In this document: positions 12,282-22,485 of the stretch, one piece after another | Layout: every line of letters starts with the position of its first letter | Numbering within the stretch: position 1 is the stretch's first letter | From: Gymnothorax reevesii | Lineage: Eukaryota > Chordata > Actinopteri > Anguilliformes > Muraenidae | Direction of reading: 5' to 3' | NCBI GenBank assembly: GCA_029721435.1 | Contig: CM056578.1 | Location: 11,718,313-11,782,312 of the forward strand | DNA: 64,000 nucleotides | Program-made: the position numbers and the translations under genes | The notes under the pieces: model-generated | Told to the model about the DNA's origin: nothing | What the model saw: the letters and a program-made list of their open reading frames with translations, nothing else | Databases searched by the model: none

Positions 12282-12312
12282 ATCTATATATATAGAGAGA
12301 GAGAGAGAGAGT
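12282..12312 (+). repeat. (TA)n(GA)n compound microsatellite
   Basis: TATATATA is followed directly by about ten GA units, about 40 bp upstream of the chromovirus insertion. Confidence 0.85.
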
Positions 12313-12344
12313 GCGTTTGTAGGCTATGTGGGTATGTGCCCTTC

Positions 12345-12353
12345 AGCTGCTTT
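12345..12353. mobile_element. 5' end of the palindromic MITE split by the chromovirus
   Basis: AGCTGCTTT here and GCTTTCACACCGGACGC after the 3' LTR join, once the duplicated GCTTT is counted once, to AGCTGCTTTCACACCGGACGC. This matches the reverse complement of the MITE's right end (AGCCGCTTGCACACTGGATGC) with four mismatches. Confidence 0.6.
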
Positions 12354-12701
12354 TGTTGTGATTCTGATTCCTGCATGTCATGTTAAGTTCTGTGCCTGGC
12401 TCTGCCATGTTAAGGATTCTTGTGTTTAGTGACCACTGCCTGTCTGACTATTCTTAGGATTGTGTTTTGTGTTTTGGTTATTTAGATTACCTGTTATTTT
12501 TCATGTTTAGATCATTTAGTTTCCTAGCCATGTTTTCATTTTCATGCTTTGCACTTTGTCTCCCCTGTCTTGTCAGGTGTGTATCTTTGCTCACGGTCCC
12601 TTGTCTTGTGTGACACTCATTCGGGTGATTTATTGGTTTCTGGGTTTCAATCTTCTTTCATTATCTCGTGTTCTTCCTTCCTCTCTCTCTTTTTCTGTCT
12701 T

Positions 12702-12823
12702 ACTAACACATACTAACAGTTTATTGTTTTTGCTCAATACTAATCCACACTAACCTTGTATATTTGGACTAACTTACTAACAAGCACTTGGGATTGTATA
12801 GCTGCACTTACTAATTGACTAAT
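12702..12823 (+). promoter_or_regulatory. Four pairs of ACTAAY in U3 (copy at 18136-18257 in the 3' LTR)
   Basis: ACTAAC or ACTAAT starts at 12702/12712, 12739/12749, 12768/12776 and 12810/12818. Start-to-start spacings within pairs are 10, 10, 8 and 8 bp. In the 3' LTR the same array lies inside the 3' untranslated part of the element RNA. ACUAAY with a nearby UAAY half-site is the known consensus of STAR RNA-binding proteins (GLD-1, Quaking). Binding here is inference; a DNA-level role in U3 is equally open. Confidence 0.5.
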
Positions 12824-13122
12824 GATCTCTCAGCTGTCGCCCTATTCTAGTCTCCGCCTCCTTGCCTATTCCTAATTATCTCTGCTGCTAGTTTCTGTGG
12901 ATTTCCACTTATACTTTGTGCTTTCCTTTTCTTTTATCTTGGCACTTTAGTACTCCTTAACCGGAGCTGTTGTTTTGTACTTAGGTTTGTCTTGTGATCC
13001 CTGTCTGCGTTTTGGCTACAGCCAAATTCATGTAATTAGTTTATCCCTCATGTGTTTCTCCCTGATCATTGTTCCCACTGATTGCACCTGTTCTCCCTGG
13101 TCATGTGTTTACCCCGGGTGTG

Positions 13123-13130
13123 TATATAAG
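13123..13130 (+). promoter_or_regulatory. LTR TATA box
   Basis: TATATAAG lies in GGGTGTGTATATAAGATG. A start about 30 nt downstream falls at 13152-13156, just where the sequence complementary to the primer-binding site begins. Confidence 0.75.
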
Positions 13131-13153
13131 ATGTCTGTTTGGTACACTTTCTT

Positions 13154-13163
13154 GTCAGATCGT
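13154..13163 (+). promoter_or_regulatory. Predicted 5' end of the element RNA / self-primer sequence
   Basis: GTCAGATCGT is an exact reverse complement of 13486-13495, next to the LTR. Pairing stops exactly at both edges. It begins 31 bp after the start of the TATA box, where transcription should begin. In the Tf1 family the first nucleotides of the RNA fold back to the primer-binding site and are cleaved to prime reverse transcription. The layout here fits that mechanism. Confidence 0.7.
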
Positions 13164-13400
13164 TCTCCCTAGTTTTCTCGTGCCACGTTTCTCGCCTTGA
13201 TCTCTCAGTGTTTATCTTTCTGACTGGACCGTCTTTGATATCGAGCTTTGCCTACTCCCTGTACTTTTGCCGCATTCTTGTTTTTTGACCTCTTTTGTCT
13301 GACTACGATTTTTGTGATTGGTGCCCTGTGTATGACTCTGGATTTCGCCCTTTGGATTCTGATTTTGGATTGCGGACATTGTACTGTTGCCAGCTCTGTT

Positions 13401-13426
13401 GGGGGGTTTCCCCCTTCAGAAATAAA
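13401..13426 (+). terminator. Hairpin and poly-A signal in R (active copy expected at 18835-18860)
   Basis: GGGGGGTTTCCCCC (13401-13414) can form a tight hairpin and is followed by AATAAA at 13421-13426. The same unit in the 3' LTR (AATAAA at 18855-18860) would end the transcript, with a T-rich segment directly after it. Confidence 0.65.
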
Positions 13427-13485
13427 GCCTCCTTTTTGCATTTTACTGGTGTTTGCTCTTGGTTCATTTCGTAAATCCTCACATT

Positions 13486-13495
13486 ACGATCTGAC
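13486..13495 (+). other. Primer-binding site, self-priming type
   Basis: ACGATCTGAC lies 2 nt after the LTR end, the usual spacing when integrase trims two bases. It does not look like the complement of a common tRNA 3' end with CCA (no TGG start). It perfectly complements LTR bases 13154-13163. Allowing one bulged base, pairing extends to 13 positions (13151-13163 with 13486-13499). The gag-pol start codon follows at 13500. Confidence 0.75.
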
Positions 13496-13499
13496 CAAG

Positions 13500-16400
13500 A
13501 TGGAACCAGCGAACATCCAGCCTCTGCAGGAGGCAGTCAAGGAACAGGGAGCCCAGCTCGAATTTCAGGAGCGTCAGCTTCGCGCCCTCATGCAGCATAT
13601 GCAAACCATGAGTCTCCAGGTTGCGGACCTCATTCGAACAGTTCAAGACTCTCAGCTGCTGCATACCCCCCAGCCTGCGGTCCACGCCATGCCCTCCTCC
13701 ACTCCGCCGCTGCCTGTCTGCGAGCCACGCCTGCCTCCCCCTGAAAGGTACGACGGCAACCCCGGTGCGTGTCGAGCATTCCTCACCCAGTGCAACCTCA
13801 TATTCAGCCTACAGCCCTCATCATTCCCCACTGAACGGGCTCGTGTTGCATTTATCATCACGCAACTCACGGGAAGAGCCAAGCAGTGGGCTACTGCAGC
13901 TTGGGAGGCAGATCTACCATGTGTACAGACATCTGGTCTACTGGGTGAGGAGATGAAGCGGGTTTTCGACCGCACGAAGTTGGGTCATGAGGCGGGACGG
14001 GAGATTCTTCGGATACGCCAGGGTGGTCGTTCTGTGGCTGATTTTGCAATCGACTTCCAGACCCTGGCAACCAACAGCAGGTGGGGCCAAAGAGCCTTAT
14101 ATGACACCTTTTTTAATGGTCTAGCCGAGGCCATAAAGGACGAACTGGTGTCCCAGGATTTACCAGAGGAGCTGGACGAGTTGGTCGACCTAGCCATACG
14201 AGTGGATGCTCGCCGTGAAGAACGTAGACGGTCCGTTCTTCACAGTCGTCCAAATAACCCCTACCGGACCACTCCACTTTTACCACCACCTCCTGACGGC
14301 AGCCCCTCTCCTGAGACGGAACCCATGCAACCCGGACGAACGCGCATTCCCACTGTGGAAAGGAACCGTCGTCGCAGAGAGGGGGCCTGTTTCTACTGTG
14401 GCAAAGGGGGACATCAGATAGCTCAGTGCCCCAGCAAGAAGCCTCGTCCTGGCACCAGGAATGGAACAGTGGTGGGCGTTACGCCAGTCCAAGATTCAAG
14501 AAACCGCACCTGCCTTCCGTTGATCCTGGAATGGGGAGGGGAGAGCAGATCCACTACGGCTCTCATTGATTCTGGAGCAGAGGAAAACCTCATGGATGTG
14601 GAGCTGGCTCGTGAATGGGGGGTTCCGGTGGAAAAGATCTTCCCGGATCGAGTGGCCAATTCCCTTAGTGGCCAGCAAATTGCCCAGATAACTCATGTTA
14701 CCAGCCCCATCAAACTCAAGATATCAGGCAACCACCATGAGACAATTCAATTATTCCTCCTTCACTCTCCCCATGCTCCTATCATTCTGGGTCACCCATG
14801 GATGGCTAAACACCTACCTCACATTGACTGGCGAACGCATGAAATCAAGGGCTGGAGCCCCAACTGTTCTCAGACATGCCTCCAAAATGCTTCAGAACTA
14901 CAGCCTTACTCTACTCCAGAGGAGATCCCCGACCTAGAAAAGGTTCCCCTCGAGTTCCATGATCTCAAGGAGGTGTTCTCAAAGTCCAGGGCCACCAGCT
15001 TACCTCCTCACCGTCCATACGATTGCGCCATCAACCTAAAGCCAGGTACAATGCCCCCTAGAGGCCGTTTATATTCCCTGTCCCGACCAGAGACCCAAGC
15101 CATGGAAAAGTACCTGTCAGAGTCTCTGGCTGCAGGTATTATTCGACCATCATCCTCACCTGCGGGCGCTGGTTTCTTCTTTGTGGCCAAAAAGGATGGG
15201 ACGTTGAGGCCCTGTATTGACTACCGGGGACTAAATGAGATAACCGTCAAGAACCGATACCCTCTCCCCCTCATGAACACAGCGTTCGACCTCCTACAAG
15301 GAGCTAAGGTTTTCTCCAAGCTTGACCTCCGCAACGCCTATCACTTGGTGCGAATCCGGGAGGGAGATGAGTGGAAGACGGCTTTTAATACTCCCACAGG
15401 GCACTGGGAGTACCTGGTTCTTCCTTTCGGGCTCACTAACGCTCCAGCTGTGTTCCAGAGTCTTGTAAACGATGTACTGAGAGACATGATTAACAAGTTC
15501 GTTTTTGTATACCTTGACGATATTTTGATTTTTTCAGATTCCCAAGAGGAACACGTGAAACATGTTCGCCAAGTGCTTCGTCGTCTCCTGGAGAACCGTC
15601 TCTTTGTAAAGGCCGAAAAATGTGAGTTTTTTGTTGAGACTACAACCTTTCTGGGTTACATTATCTCCCCAGGCACCATACGTATGGACCCAGTCAAAGT
15701 GGAGGCCGTCACCAACTGGCCCCGACCTGAGGACCGTAAGTCTCTCCAGCGTTTTTTGGGTTTTGCTAATTTCTATCGACGGTTTATCAGAAACTATAGT
15801 TCTGTTGCTGCTCCTCTCACTGCCCTCACTTCCTCCAAGTCCAAGTTCCTTTGGTCCGAGAGAGCAGAGAGTGCCTTTGTAGAACTAAAGTCTCGATTCA
15901 CGTCTGCACCCATCCTCATTATCCCTAACCCAGAACTTCAGTTCATTGTAGAAGTGGACGCCTCGAATATTGGAGCCGGCGCCATTCTGTCCCAGAGGTC
16001 CCCTGAGGATGGGAAGATTCACCCATGTGCCTTCTTCTCTCGTCGTCTAAGCTCTGCTGAAAGAAACTACGACATCGGAAACCGTGAGCTGCTGGCAGTA
16101 AAGTTGGCCTTGGAAGAATGGAGGCAGTGGCTAGAAGGATCCAAGGTACCCTTCATAGTGTGGACAGACCATAGAAACCTGGAATACCTACAGACAGCCA
16201 AGAGACTTAACCCAAGACAAGCCAGGTGGGCACTATTCTTCTCCCGCTTCAATTTTCACATCGCTTATAGACCTGGAAGCAAAAATGTTAAACCCGACGC
16301 CTTGTCCCGTTGTTTTGAGATAAAGGAAGAGGAACCATGTCATGATACGATTCTGCCCAAAGAAGCCTTTGTTAATGCCATCTATGTCAATATTGAAAAG

Positions 16401-17753
16401 GAAGTCAGAGATGCCCAAGCCAGTACTGCTGCCCCTAGCGCTTGCCCCACTAACTGTCTTTATGTTCCAGCTGCATTACGCCCCAAGGTTCTGGAATGGG
16501 GACATTCTTCCATGCTGTCCTGCCACCCTGGAGTACGCCGTACTAAGGACTTTATTTTACAAAGATTTTGGTGGCCAGAAATCTCTCAAGATGTCCAAAG
16601 TTTTGTAGCTGCCTGCTCGGTCTGCGCCCAAGCAAAAGCCTCACATCAACCACCTCACGGTTTGCTTCAGCCCCTTCACACTCCACACCGCCCCTGGTCC
16701 CACATAGCACTCGATTTCATCACTGGCCTTCCCCCTTCCAATCATCACACTACCATTCTCACCATTGTAGACAGATTCTCCAAAGCCGTTCACCTAGTTC
16801 CCCTCACCAAGCTCCCCTCCGCCCAAGAAACCGCTAACCTTGTTATTCAACATGTCATCAGACTTCATGGTATTCCTATTGATATCACATCTGATCGCGG
16901 CCCCCAGTTCACTGCCCTATTTTGGAAATCATTCTGCAAATCACTTGGCACCACAGTTAGTTTATCATCAGGTTTCCATCCCCAGACTAATGGCCAGACC
17001 GAGCGGGCTAACCAATGTGTGGAAAATGTTTTGAGATGTCTTTGTATTAGGAACCCCTCCTCCTGGAGTCATCAGTTGCCATGGGCTGAATACGCCATGA
17101 ACAGCCACACCTCTGCTGCCTCTGGCATTTCCCCCTTCAAGGCCTGCCTAGGCTACCAGCCCCCTTTGTTCCCTTCCCAGGAGGAGGAGGTAGCTGTCCC
17201 CTCAGCCCGTGAGTTTGTGCGTCGGTGCAGACGCACATGGATAACCACCCGCCAGGCCCTGCTCAGGTCGGTCGCCCGGATGAAGGAGCAAGCAGACAAG
17301 AGGCGCACGACAGCTCCTTCATACCGACCTGGGCAGCGTGTCTGGCTATCTTCAAGGGACATTCCTCTCAGAGGTAATGGGGGCAAACTTTTCCCTAAGT
17401 TTTTGGGCCCATTCACTATTGAAAAGGTCTTGAGTCCCACTGCGGTTCGCCTCCGTCTGCCCCTGTCTATGAGACGCATTCATCCCACTTTTCACGTGTC
17501 CCAAGTCAAACCTGCTGTAACCCACCCCCTGTCCTCTGGACCTGATCCCCCACCACCCGCCCGGATCATCGACGGAGGCGAAGCCTACACGGTCCGTGCC
17601 CTCCTGGATTGTCGTCGGCGAGGCCGGGGACTGCAGTACCTCGTCGACTGGGAGGGTTACGGACCGGAACACCGCAGTTGGGTACCGTCACGCCACATCT
17701 TGGATAAGGACTTAATCAGAGACTTTCATGCCAACCACCCCAGACCAAGGTGA
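13500..17753 (+). CDS. Gag-Pol polyprotein of chromovirus (1417 aa, single frame)
   Basis: This frame makes the structural and enzymatic proteins for cytoplasmic particle assembly, cDNA synthesis and nuclear integration. I chose ATG 13500 because it is the first in-frame ATG after the LTR and primer-binding site. Domains in order: an N-terminal coiled-coil-like stretch (about 5-50), a capsid like RTL1/PEG10 (about 79-265) and a CCHC knuckle [14 protein letters not shown] (297-310). Protease follows with DSGA at 357. RT is at about 550-727, with D609 and YLDD 671-674. RNase H has D820, E863 and D890. Integrase has HHCC residues H1002, H1009, C1039, C1042 and the triad D1072, D1132, E1168 (D-59-D-35-E). 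A GPF motif is near 1303. A chromodomain spans about 1357-1412, with Y1363, Y1380 and W1384. No stop or frameshift separates gag from pol, unlike sushi-ichi, which is known to use a -1 shift. All key residues checked are intact. Confidence 0.95.
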   Translation: MEPANIQPLQEAVKEQGAQLEFQERQLRALMQHMQTMSLQVADLIRTVQDSQLLHTPQPAVHAMPSSTPPLPVCEPRLPPPERYDGNPGACRAFLTQCNLIFSLQPSSFPTERARVAFIITQLTGRAKQWATAAWEADLPCVQTSGLLGEEMKRVFDRTKLGHEAGREILRIRQGGRSVADFAIDFQTLATNSRWGQRALYDTFFNGLAEAIKDELVSQDLPEELDELVDLAIRVDARREERRRSVLHSRPNNPYRTTPLLPPPPDGSPSPETEPMQPGRTRIPTVERNRRRREGACFYCGKGGHQIAQCPSKKPRPGTRNGTVVGVTPVQDSRNRTCLPLILEWGGESRSTTALIDSGAEENLMDVELAREWGVPVEKIFPDRVANSLSGQQIAQITHVTSPIKLKISGNHHETIQLFLLHSPHAPIILGHPWMAKHLPHIDWRTHEIKGWSPNCSQTCLQNASELQPYSTPEEIPDLEKVPLEFHDLKEVFSKSRATSLPPHRPYDCAINLKPGTMPPRGRLYSLSRPETQAMEKYLSESLAAGIIRPSSSPAGAGFFFVAKKDGTLRPCIDYRGLNEITVKNRYPLPLMNTAFDLLQGAKVFSKLDLRNAYHLVRIREGDEWKTAFNTPTGHWEYLVLPFGLTNAPAVFQSLVNDVLRDMINKFVFVYLDDILIFSDSQEEHVKHVRQVLRRLLENRLFVKAEKCEFFVETTTFLGYIISPGTIRMDPVKVEAVTNWPRPEDRKSLQRFLGFANFYRRFIRNYSSVAAPLTALTSSKSKFLWSERAESAFVELKSRFTSAPILIIPNPELQFIVEVDASNIGAGAILSQRSPEDGKIHPCAFFSRRLSSAERNYDIGNRELLAVKLALEEWRQWLEGSKVPFIVWTDHRNLEYLQTAKRLNPRQARWALFFSRFNFHIAYRPGSKNVKPDALSRCFEIKEEEPCHDTILPKEAFVNAIYVNIEKEVRDAQASTAAPSACPTNCLYVPAALRPKVLEWGHSSMLSCHPGVRRTKDFILQRFWWPEISQDVQSFVAACSVCAQAKASHQPPHGLLQPLHTPHRPWSHIALDFITGLPPSNHHTTILTIVDRFSKAVHLVPLTKLPSAQETANLVIQHVIRLHGIPIDITSDRGPQFTALFWKSFCKSLGTTVSLSSGFHPQTNGQTERANQCVENVLRCLCIRNPSSWSHQLPWAEYAMNSHTSAASGISPFKACLGYQPPLFPSQEEEVAVPSAREFVRRCRRTWITTRQALLRSVARMKEQADKRRTTAPSYRPGQRVWLSSRDIPLRGNGGKLFPKFLGPFTIEKVLSPTAVRLRLPLSMRRIHPTFHVSQVKPAVTHPLSSGPDPPPPARIIDGGEAYTVRALLDCRRRGRGLQYLVDWEGYGPEHRSWVPSRHILDKDLIRDFHANHPRPR

Positions 17754-17770
17754 AACGCCTGGAGGCGTTT
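17753..17770 (+). other. Palindrome between stop codon and polypurine tract
   Basis: AAACGCCTGGAGGCGTTT overlaps the last base of the TGA stop and is followed by more T residues. Its arms AAACGCCT/AGGCGTTT are perfectly complementary. It resembles a bacterial terminator but sits in a eukaryotic element, directly before the plus-strand primer. Its role is unknown. Confidence 0.6.
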
Positions 17771-17773
17771 TTT

Positions 17774-17784
17774 AAGAGGGGGGG
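17774..17784 (+). other. Polypurine tract (plus-strand primer)
   Basis: AAGAGGGGGGG lies three bases before the 3' LTR (17788). This is the standard position of the RNase H-resistant primer for plus-strand cDNA in LTR retrotransposons. Confidence 0.85.
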
Positions 17785-17787
17785 TAC

Positions 17788-18917
17788 TGTTGTGATTCTG
17801 ATTCCTGCATGTCATGTTAAGTTCTGTGCCTGGCTCTGCCATGTTAAGGATTCTTGTGTTTAGTGACCACTGCCTGTCTGACTATTCTTAGGATTGTGTT
17901 TTGTGTTTTGGTTATTTAGATTACCTGTTATTTTTCATGTTTAGATCATTTAGTTTCCTAGCCATGTTTTCATTTTCATGCTTTGCACTTTGTCTCCCCT
18001 GTCTTGTCAGGTGTGTATCTTTGCTCACGGTCCCTTGTCTTGTGTGACACTCATTCGGGTGATTTATTGGTTTCTGGGTTTCAATCTTCTTTCATTATCT
18101 CGTGTTCTTCCTTCCTCTCTCTCTTTTTCTGTCTTACTAACACATACTAACAGTTTATTGTTTTTGCTCAATACTAATCCACACTAACCTTGTATATTTG
18201 GACTAACTTACTAACAAGCACTTGGGATTGTATAGCTGCACTTACTAATTGACTAATGATCTCTCAGCTGTCGCCCTATTCTAGTCTCCGCCTCCTTGCC
18301 TATTCCTAATTATCTCTGCTGCTAGTTTCTGTGGATTTCCACTTATACTTTGTGCTTTCCTTTTCTTTTATCTTGGCACTTTAGTACTCCTTAACCGGAG
18401 CTGTTGTTTTGTACTTAGGTTTGTCTTGTGATCCCTGTCTGCGTTTTGGCTACAGCCAAATTCATGTAATTAGTTTATCCCTCATGTGTTTCTCCCTGAT
18501 CATTGTTCCCACTGATTGCACCTGTTCTCCCTGGTCATGTGTTTACCCCGGGTGTGTATATAAGATGTCTGTTTGGTACACTTTCTTGTCAGATCGTTCT
18601 CCCTAGTTTTCTCGTGCCACGTTTCTCGCCTTGATCTCTCAGTGTTTATCTTTCTGACTGGACCGTCTTTGATATCGAGCTTTGCCTACTCCCTGTACTT
18701 TTGCCGCATTCTTGTTTTTTGACCTCTTTTGTCTGACTACGATTTTTGTGATTGGTGCCCTGTGTATGACTCTGGATTTCGCCCTTTGGATTCTGATTTT
18801 GGATTGCGGACATTGTACTGTTGCCAGCTCTGTTGGGGGGTTTCCCCCTTCAGAAATAAAGCCTCCTTTTTGCATTTTACTGGTGTTTGCTCTTGGTTCA
18901 TTTCGTAAATCCTCACA
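17788..18917 (+). repeat. 3' LTR of the chromovirus
   Basis: Identical by eye to the 5' LTR. It ends CCTCACA and is followed by the target duplicate GCTTT (18918-18922). The ACTAAY array is at 18136-18257, TATATAAG at 18557-18564 and AATAAA at 18855-18860. Confidence 0.95.
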
Positions 18918-19077
18918 GCTTTCACACCGGACGCAAAACAAATTTTTTGCATGGCTGACTATATTCAAAGTCAATGCAAAGACGCGAATACACGCATTAA
19001 TTTGCGTCTTTGCATTGACTTTGAATGTAATCTGTCGTGCGAAAAATTCGATTCGCATCCAGTGTGCAAGCGGCTTA
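18918..19077. mobile_element. Palindromic (foldback) MITE, main part
   Basis: A perfect 23-bp inverted repeat, 18963-18985 and 19004-19026 (ATTCAAAGTCAATGCAAAGA...), encloses an 18-nt loop. Complementarity continues imperfectly outwards to the ends GCTTTCACACCGGACGC and GCATCCAGTGTGCAAGCGGC. The first 9 bp of the element are on the far side of the chromovirus (12345-12353). No coding capacity. The superfamily is not determined because no clean target duplication was found. Confidence 0.7.
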
Positions 19078-21624
19078 ATACTATTATTGTCACTTTGGTT
19101 TTATCGTTTTTAGTGGGGGAAAGGAATACAGCCTGATTGCTATGATTTCGTACTGAGTTAAGATCACATACTGAAAATAAATGTGTAACGTATCTTGCAT
19201 TGTTGTCCATGCATGTTAATCCCAAAATTTTAAGCAGAAACTGGGTGTAATAATAGGAACACGCTATCCATCGTTTCTCTTCCCAATGATGCAGGCAGAA
19301 GCATTTTCATAACATGTTCCAAAATCTACCATGAGTTCAGTTGCTTTGAGAGCTGGTGGCTGTGAAACCAGAGGTGTATAATGAAGATTGTTTTCAGACT
19401 GATAAAACCGAATAGTGACCCCTTATGCCCCGTGAGGTTCGGGCCATTGTCATGCTGAAAGAGACCACTCCCATAATGGAAGGAATGCTTCATCACAGGA
19501 TATAAAGATGACCACACAGAATAACCTGACCACACATTTGATAAGGTTTTCTTTTCTTTTTTCACCCAGCTGTATATAAGTATGTTTGTAGTTTGTTGCC
19601 CTCTAAAGATGGAGGCACAAATGGCTAAAGACGCTTGTAATGCTTCAAAGCAAATAATGCTTTCCCTTTTTTGAGTTCCTAATCTTCAGCAGTTCAGCTC
19701 ACTCTGAGAGGACGTCTAGACAAGGAGGTATATTCCTCCCAGACACTCCAACGATGATCATGTTTTAAACACATTATTTGGCATCTGCAGTTATGGCCAT
19801 ATTGCGATTATTGTTGTCCTACAGTCTTTGTCTGCTATATGCCAGAGCAGAGTGACGGCCCTGATTCTGATGTCACCAGCTGCTTATTTCACACCATGGC
19901 TCCTCCCACTCCAAGTTTGCATAAGCAGGAGTCAGACGTTTATTTGCATGCAGTTTTAGCAAGACTAGTTAACTGCCGTGCATGGTGGACCAGATGGAGT
20001 CACTCCAGAGCAGTAAGACATTGATCCTGGACCTGACTGGCTACTTATTGCCCAACCGGGGTAAATTGTGCCACAAGAATCGTATCACCCCACAGGGACA
20101 GCAGTTCTAACTGATCAAAGGATCCTAAATCAAACCTGCCACCAAGAAAATCTGATTGTTAAAGTTTTAGCACATCTCTCTGTTTTCTCTAGTGGCTGAG
20201 GAATGCTTTGTTCTCGTCTTTGTACTGCTGACAGCGTCCGCTATGTCCTGGTCTTTTTGTGGACCGCTGTCAACCGAGCTCCATGCATAAGGTCCCCCCG
20301 ACCTGCCAATCAATGGAAACACTGGTGTATTCAGCATATGTATGCAGCATGCAGCTTTAACTGGATCAGTCTCCCAATACCCATTGGTCATCTTCCCCAT
20401 AAATTAGCTAATCAAGAAAATGACAGGGTTGTGCCCATAAGTGTTTCTAATTTGGAGCATTTTCTATTTAATTATGCCTGGTATATTCATAATTGTGAAT
20501 CTTAATGGCAATATATTTTAGAAACCACTGCAGACTCCGTCTAACTCTTCCAAACTCTTCCCAGTTTCCATGGTAATATTATCTCTTTCTTACAGCAGAC
20601 AAAGTTTTCATTTATTTATTAATTTTTTTTTTTTTTTATTGTAGGATAGTTTTGAAACCCAGGGAGATGTTCTGTTTTTGGCATTTGTTTTTTTCCAAAT
20701 CCTGCACTTAAGGTGAATTGAAGCCATGCCCTCGGATGATGAAAAACCGATCTTTCCCACTTTTCTGACTTACATTTTCTCCATGCTGACTCTTTACTCA
20801 CTGGCTTGTAAAATTCACTTGCTGTCGGTCTCGAAGTCGGGCAGAAAACCCGAGAATGTGATAATGAGCCACACATCGGTACACTGTACGGTTTCCACAG
20901 GCATTCAGCTATTTAAGATGGTCAGCGATGCTCAGCCCATTAGCACCAATGCTAATTCAGCTGCGATCAGATCAGTCACTTTGATCGTTGAAGGGGTGAT
21001 AAGAGAGCTACAAATCATTTCCAGTTCATGGCTTCACTAGACACATTGATTGGATTGCACCTCAAAAATGGTCGCCTTCTCAAAGTCTTCTTGTTTTTGC
21101 CACCGAATGCAAGAGCTGTGGTGACAAGACGATGTGTTGCCATGGTATTTCACTGTCAGTAACAAGGCAGAGAAATATGGAGTGCTCTGTGCCGTCCATC
21201 AAAGCCCCAACTGAAACAAGGGTCTCCAGGAGTTCTCTAATGACCTAGTTCAGCACCTCTGTGCAGGTCATTATCGACTATATGTGGTACCCTCTCCCTC
21301 ATTAAAATAAAGTTCACATACTAGCACAGGAGCTTCTATTTTAGTATAGCCTGAAAATCTTATCATACTAGAGAGAGAAAAAAAAACAAACAGAAAAAAA
21401 ACAACCAGCAACAGCCTCTCCAAGCCCACAGCAACAAGCACAATTGTGCTTCGGGAATCCTAATGCCATCAGGTATGCAATGTCCTCTGCTAAAGGTTTT
21501 CTAAAACTTTCAAATTTCCGCAGGAAAAGATTGTTTGCTTCTTTATTGTTTAATAACACTTTCAGCAATTTCTCAGCTATCTCATGTCAACATACAATTT
21601 ATTATCACCAATTTAGAGTCTCCA
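19078..21624. other. No gene seen
   Basis: Apparently unique sequence with a poly-T run at about 20621-20638 and poly-A runs near 21380-21400. Frames of up to about 104 codons (20726-21040) have no recognisable motif. Confidence 0.4.
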
Positions 21625-21702
21625 GTTAGCCCAGCATGCATGTCTTCGGACTGTGGGGAAAACCCACACGAACACAGGGAGAACATGCAAACTCCACACA
21701 TG
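21625..21702 (-). repeat. SINE-like repeat fragment
   Basis: CATGTCTTCGGACTGTGG...AACCCACACGAACACAGGGAGAACATGC is the reverse complement of the central block of the SINE-like copies at 10805 and 28437. Both ends are missing. Confidence 0.6.
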
Positions 21703-22485
21703 TAGTTATCCCACATTTGCTCCTTTCTGCATGGCAAATAACCTCATTTGATACATAACTAGAACATAATTTCAGGGTGCATTTTACAAACAAATTCCTA
21801 ATTGAATAATAGTATACACCAACTTCATTTCTGAGAGTATATCTGACATGTAGGGGCAGCTGGAATATAATTTTGTCTTTCCACACCTTTCCAGGGTGAT
21901 GAAATCAATGAGTTTTTAACACACCGTTCTGACCACCAGATCCAAACCAATTATGTTGCATGAATTGGGGTGCACCATGGTGTTAATATTGTGTCTTAAG
22001 CTGGCTATCCCACGGTTGTTATTGATGTGGTTACGTACAACGTAACAGTGGGAGTTGTGTGAACAGTCATTGATTCTGAAGCTGTTTTGATTATCTTAGT
22101 TCTAGGACCGTGGGGACAATCTTTAGTGAATGAGATTTTTTAATGGCTCTAAAGTTCAAGAATAGTCTTTAATAGGACAGCAGGTGCACAGGTGATTTTT
22201 ATTGCTGCTGTTATTGATACAGTACTCAGTGTTAGGCACTGGAGATATTGTTTGACCCGTTATATACAAAGAATGATGCACTTACAGCTTTGCAATGTGA
22301 GGTATCAGTGTTACAGAGTTGGCTACATCAGTTAGACTCATTTTCTTATCCTGAAACAGGATTTTATGATCATATGAATTTTGTGTTATCACCCAATTAC
22401 CTTAAGTTGTTTTCTGAATACATAACACAGATTTTATCCTTAATGTGACTATCTAATCCTATTATGCCAGTCTAAAAGGAAGAAC
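21703..22485. other. No gene seen
   Basis: AT-rich sequence with no repeat or coding signature that I recognise. Confidence 0.4.

Larger units (their letters stand above)
12354..13483 (+). repeat. 5' LTR of the chromovirus
   Basis: The LTR is identical by eye to 17788-18917 (offset 5434). U3 runs from 12354 to about 13153. R begins near the GTCAGATCGT at 13154, and U5 ends at 13483 in ACA. It contains an ACTAAY array, a TATA box, a GGGGG/CCCCC hairpin and AATAAA (separate entries). An 84-codon open stretch from 13248 into the gag-pol frame is LTR sequence and is not taken as coding. Confidence 0.95.
12354..18917 (+). mobile_element. Full-length Ty3/gypsy chromovirus (sushi-like LTR retrotransposon)
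   Basis: The 6564-bp element has two 1130-bp LTRs beginning TGTTGTGATT and ending CCTCACA. It is flanked by the 5-bp target duplication GCTTT (12349-12353 and 18918-18922). In order it holds a primer-binding site, one gag-pol frame, a polypurine tract and the 3' LTR. The LTRs read identical over their whole length by eye, implying recent insertion. The chromodomain after integrase places it among chromoviruses; the Gag and Pol resemble the vertebrate sushi group, from which mammalian RTL/PEG10 genes derive. It sits inside an older palindromic MITE. The family name is inferred by motif, not by database search. Confidence 0.95.

Noticed and set aside
12702..12823. TACTAAC motifs as intron branch points
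   Set aside because: TACTAAC is the yeast branch-point consensus. Eight regularly paired copies without a matching acceptor do not look like an intron, and vertebrate branch points are degenerate.
13248..13499. 84-codon N-terminal extension of the gag-pol frame
   Set aside because: It lies inside the LTR and upstream of the primer-binding site, and the same sequence occurs in the 3' LTR. The first ATG after the LTR (13500) is the sensible start.
13500..17753. Exapted host gene of the RTL/PEG10 type
   Set aside because: The frame is flanked by identical LTRs, primer site, polypurine tract and target duplication and keeps protease, RT and integrase; it is a mobile element, not a domesticated gene.
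17753..17773. Rho-independent terminator-like hairpin with T run
   Set aside because: The window is from a eukaryote, and the structure sits inside a retroelement before the polypurine tract. I list it as a palindrome of unknown role.
20726..21040. 104-codon plus-strand frame
   Set aside because: Composition is ordinary and there is no domain, paralogue or splice support; length is within chance for 64 kb of six-frame translation.
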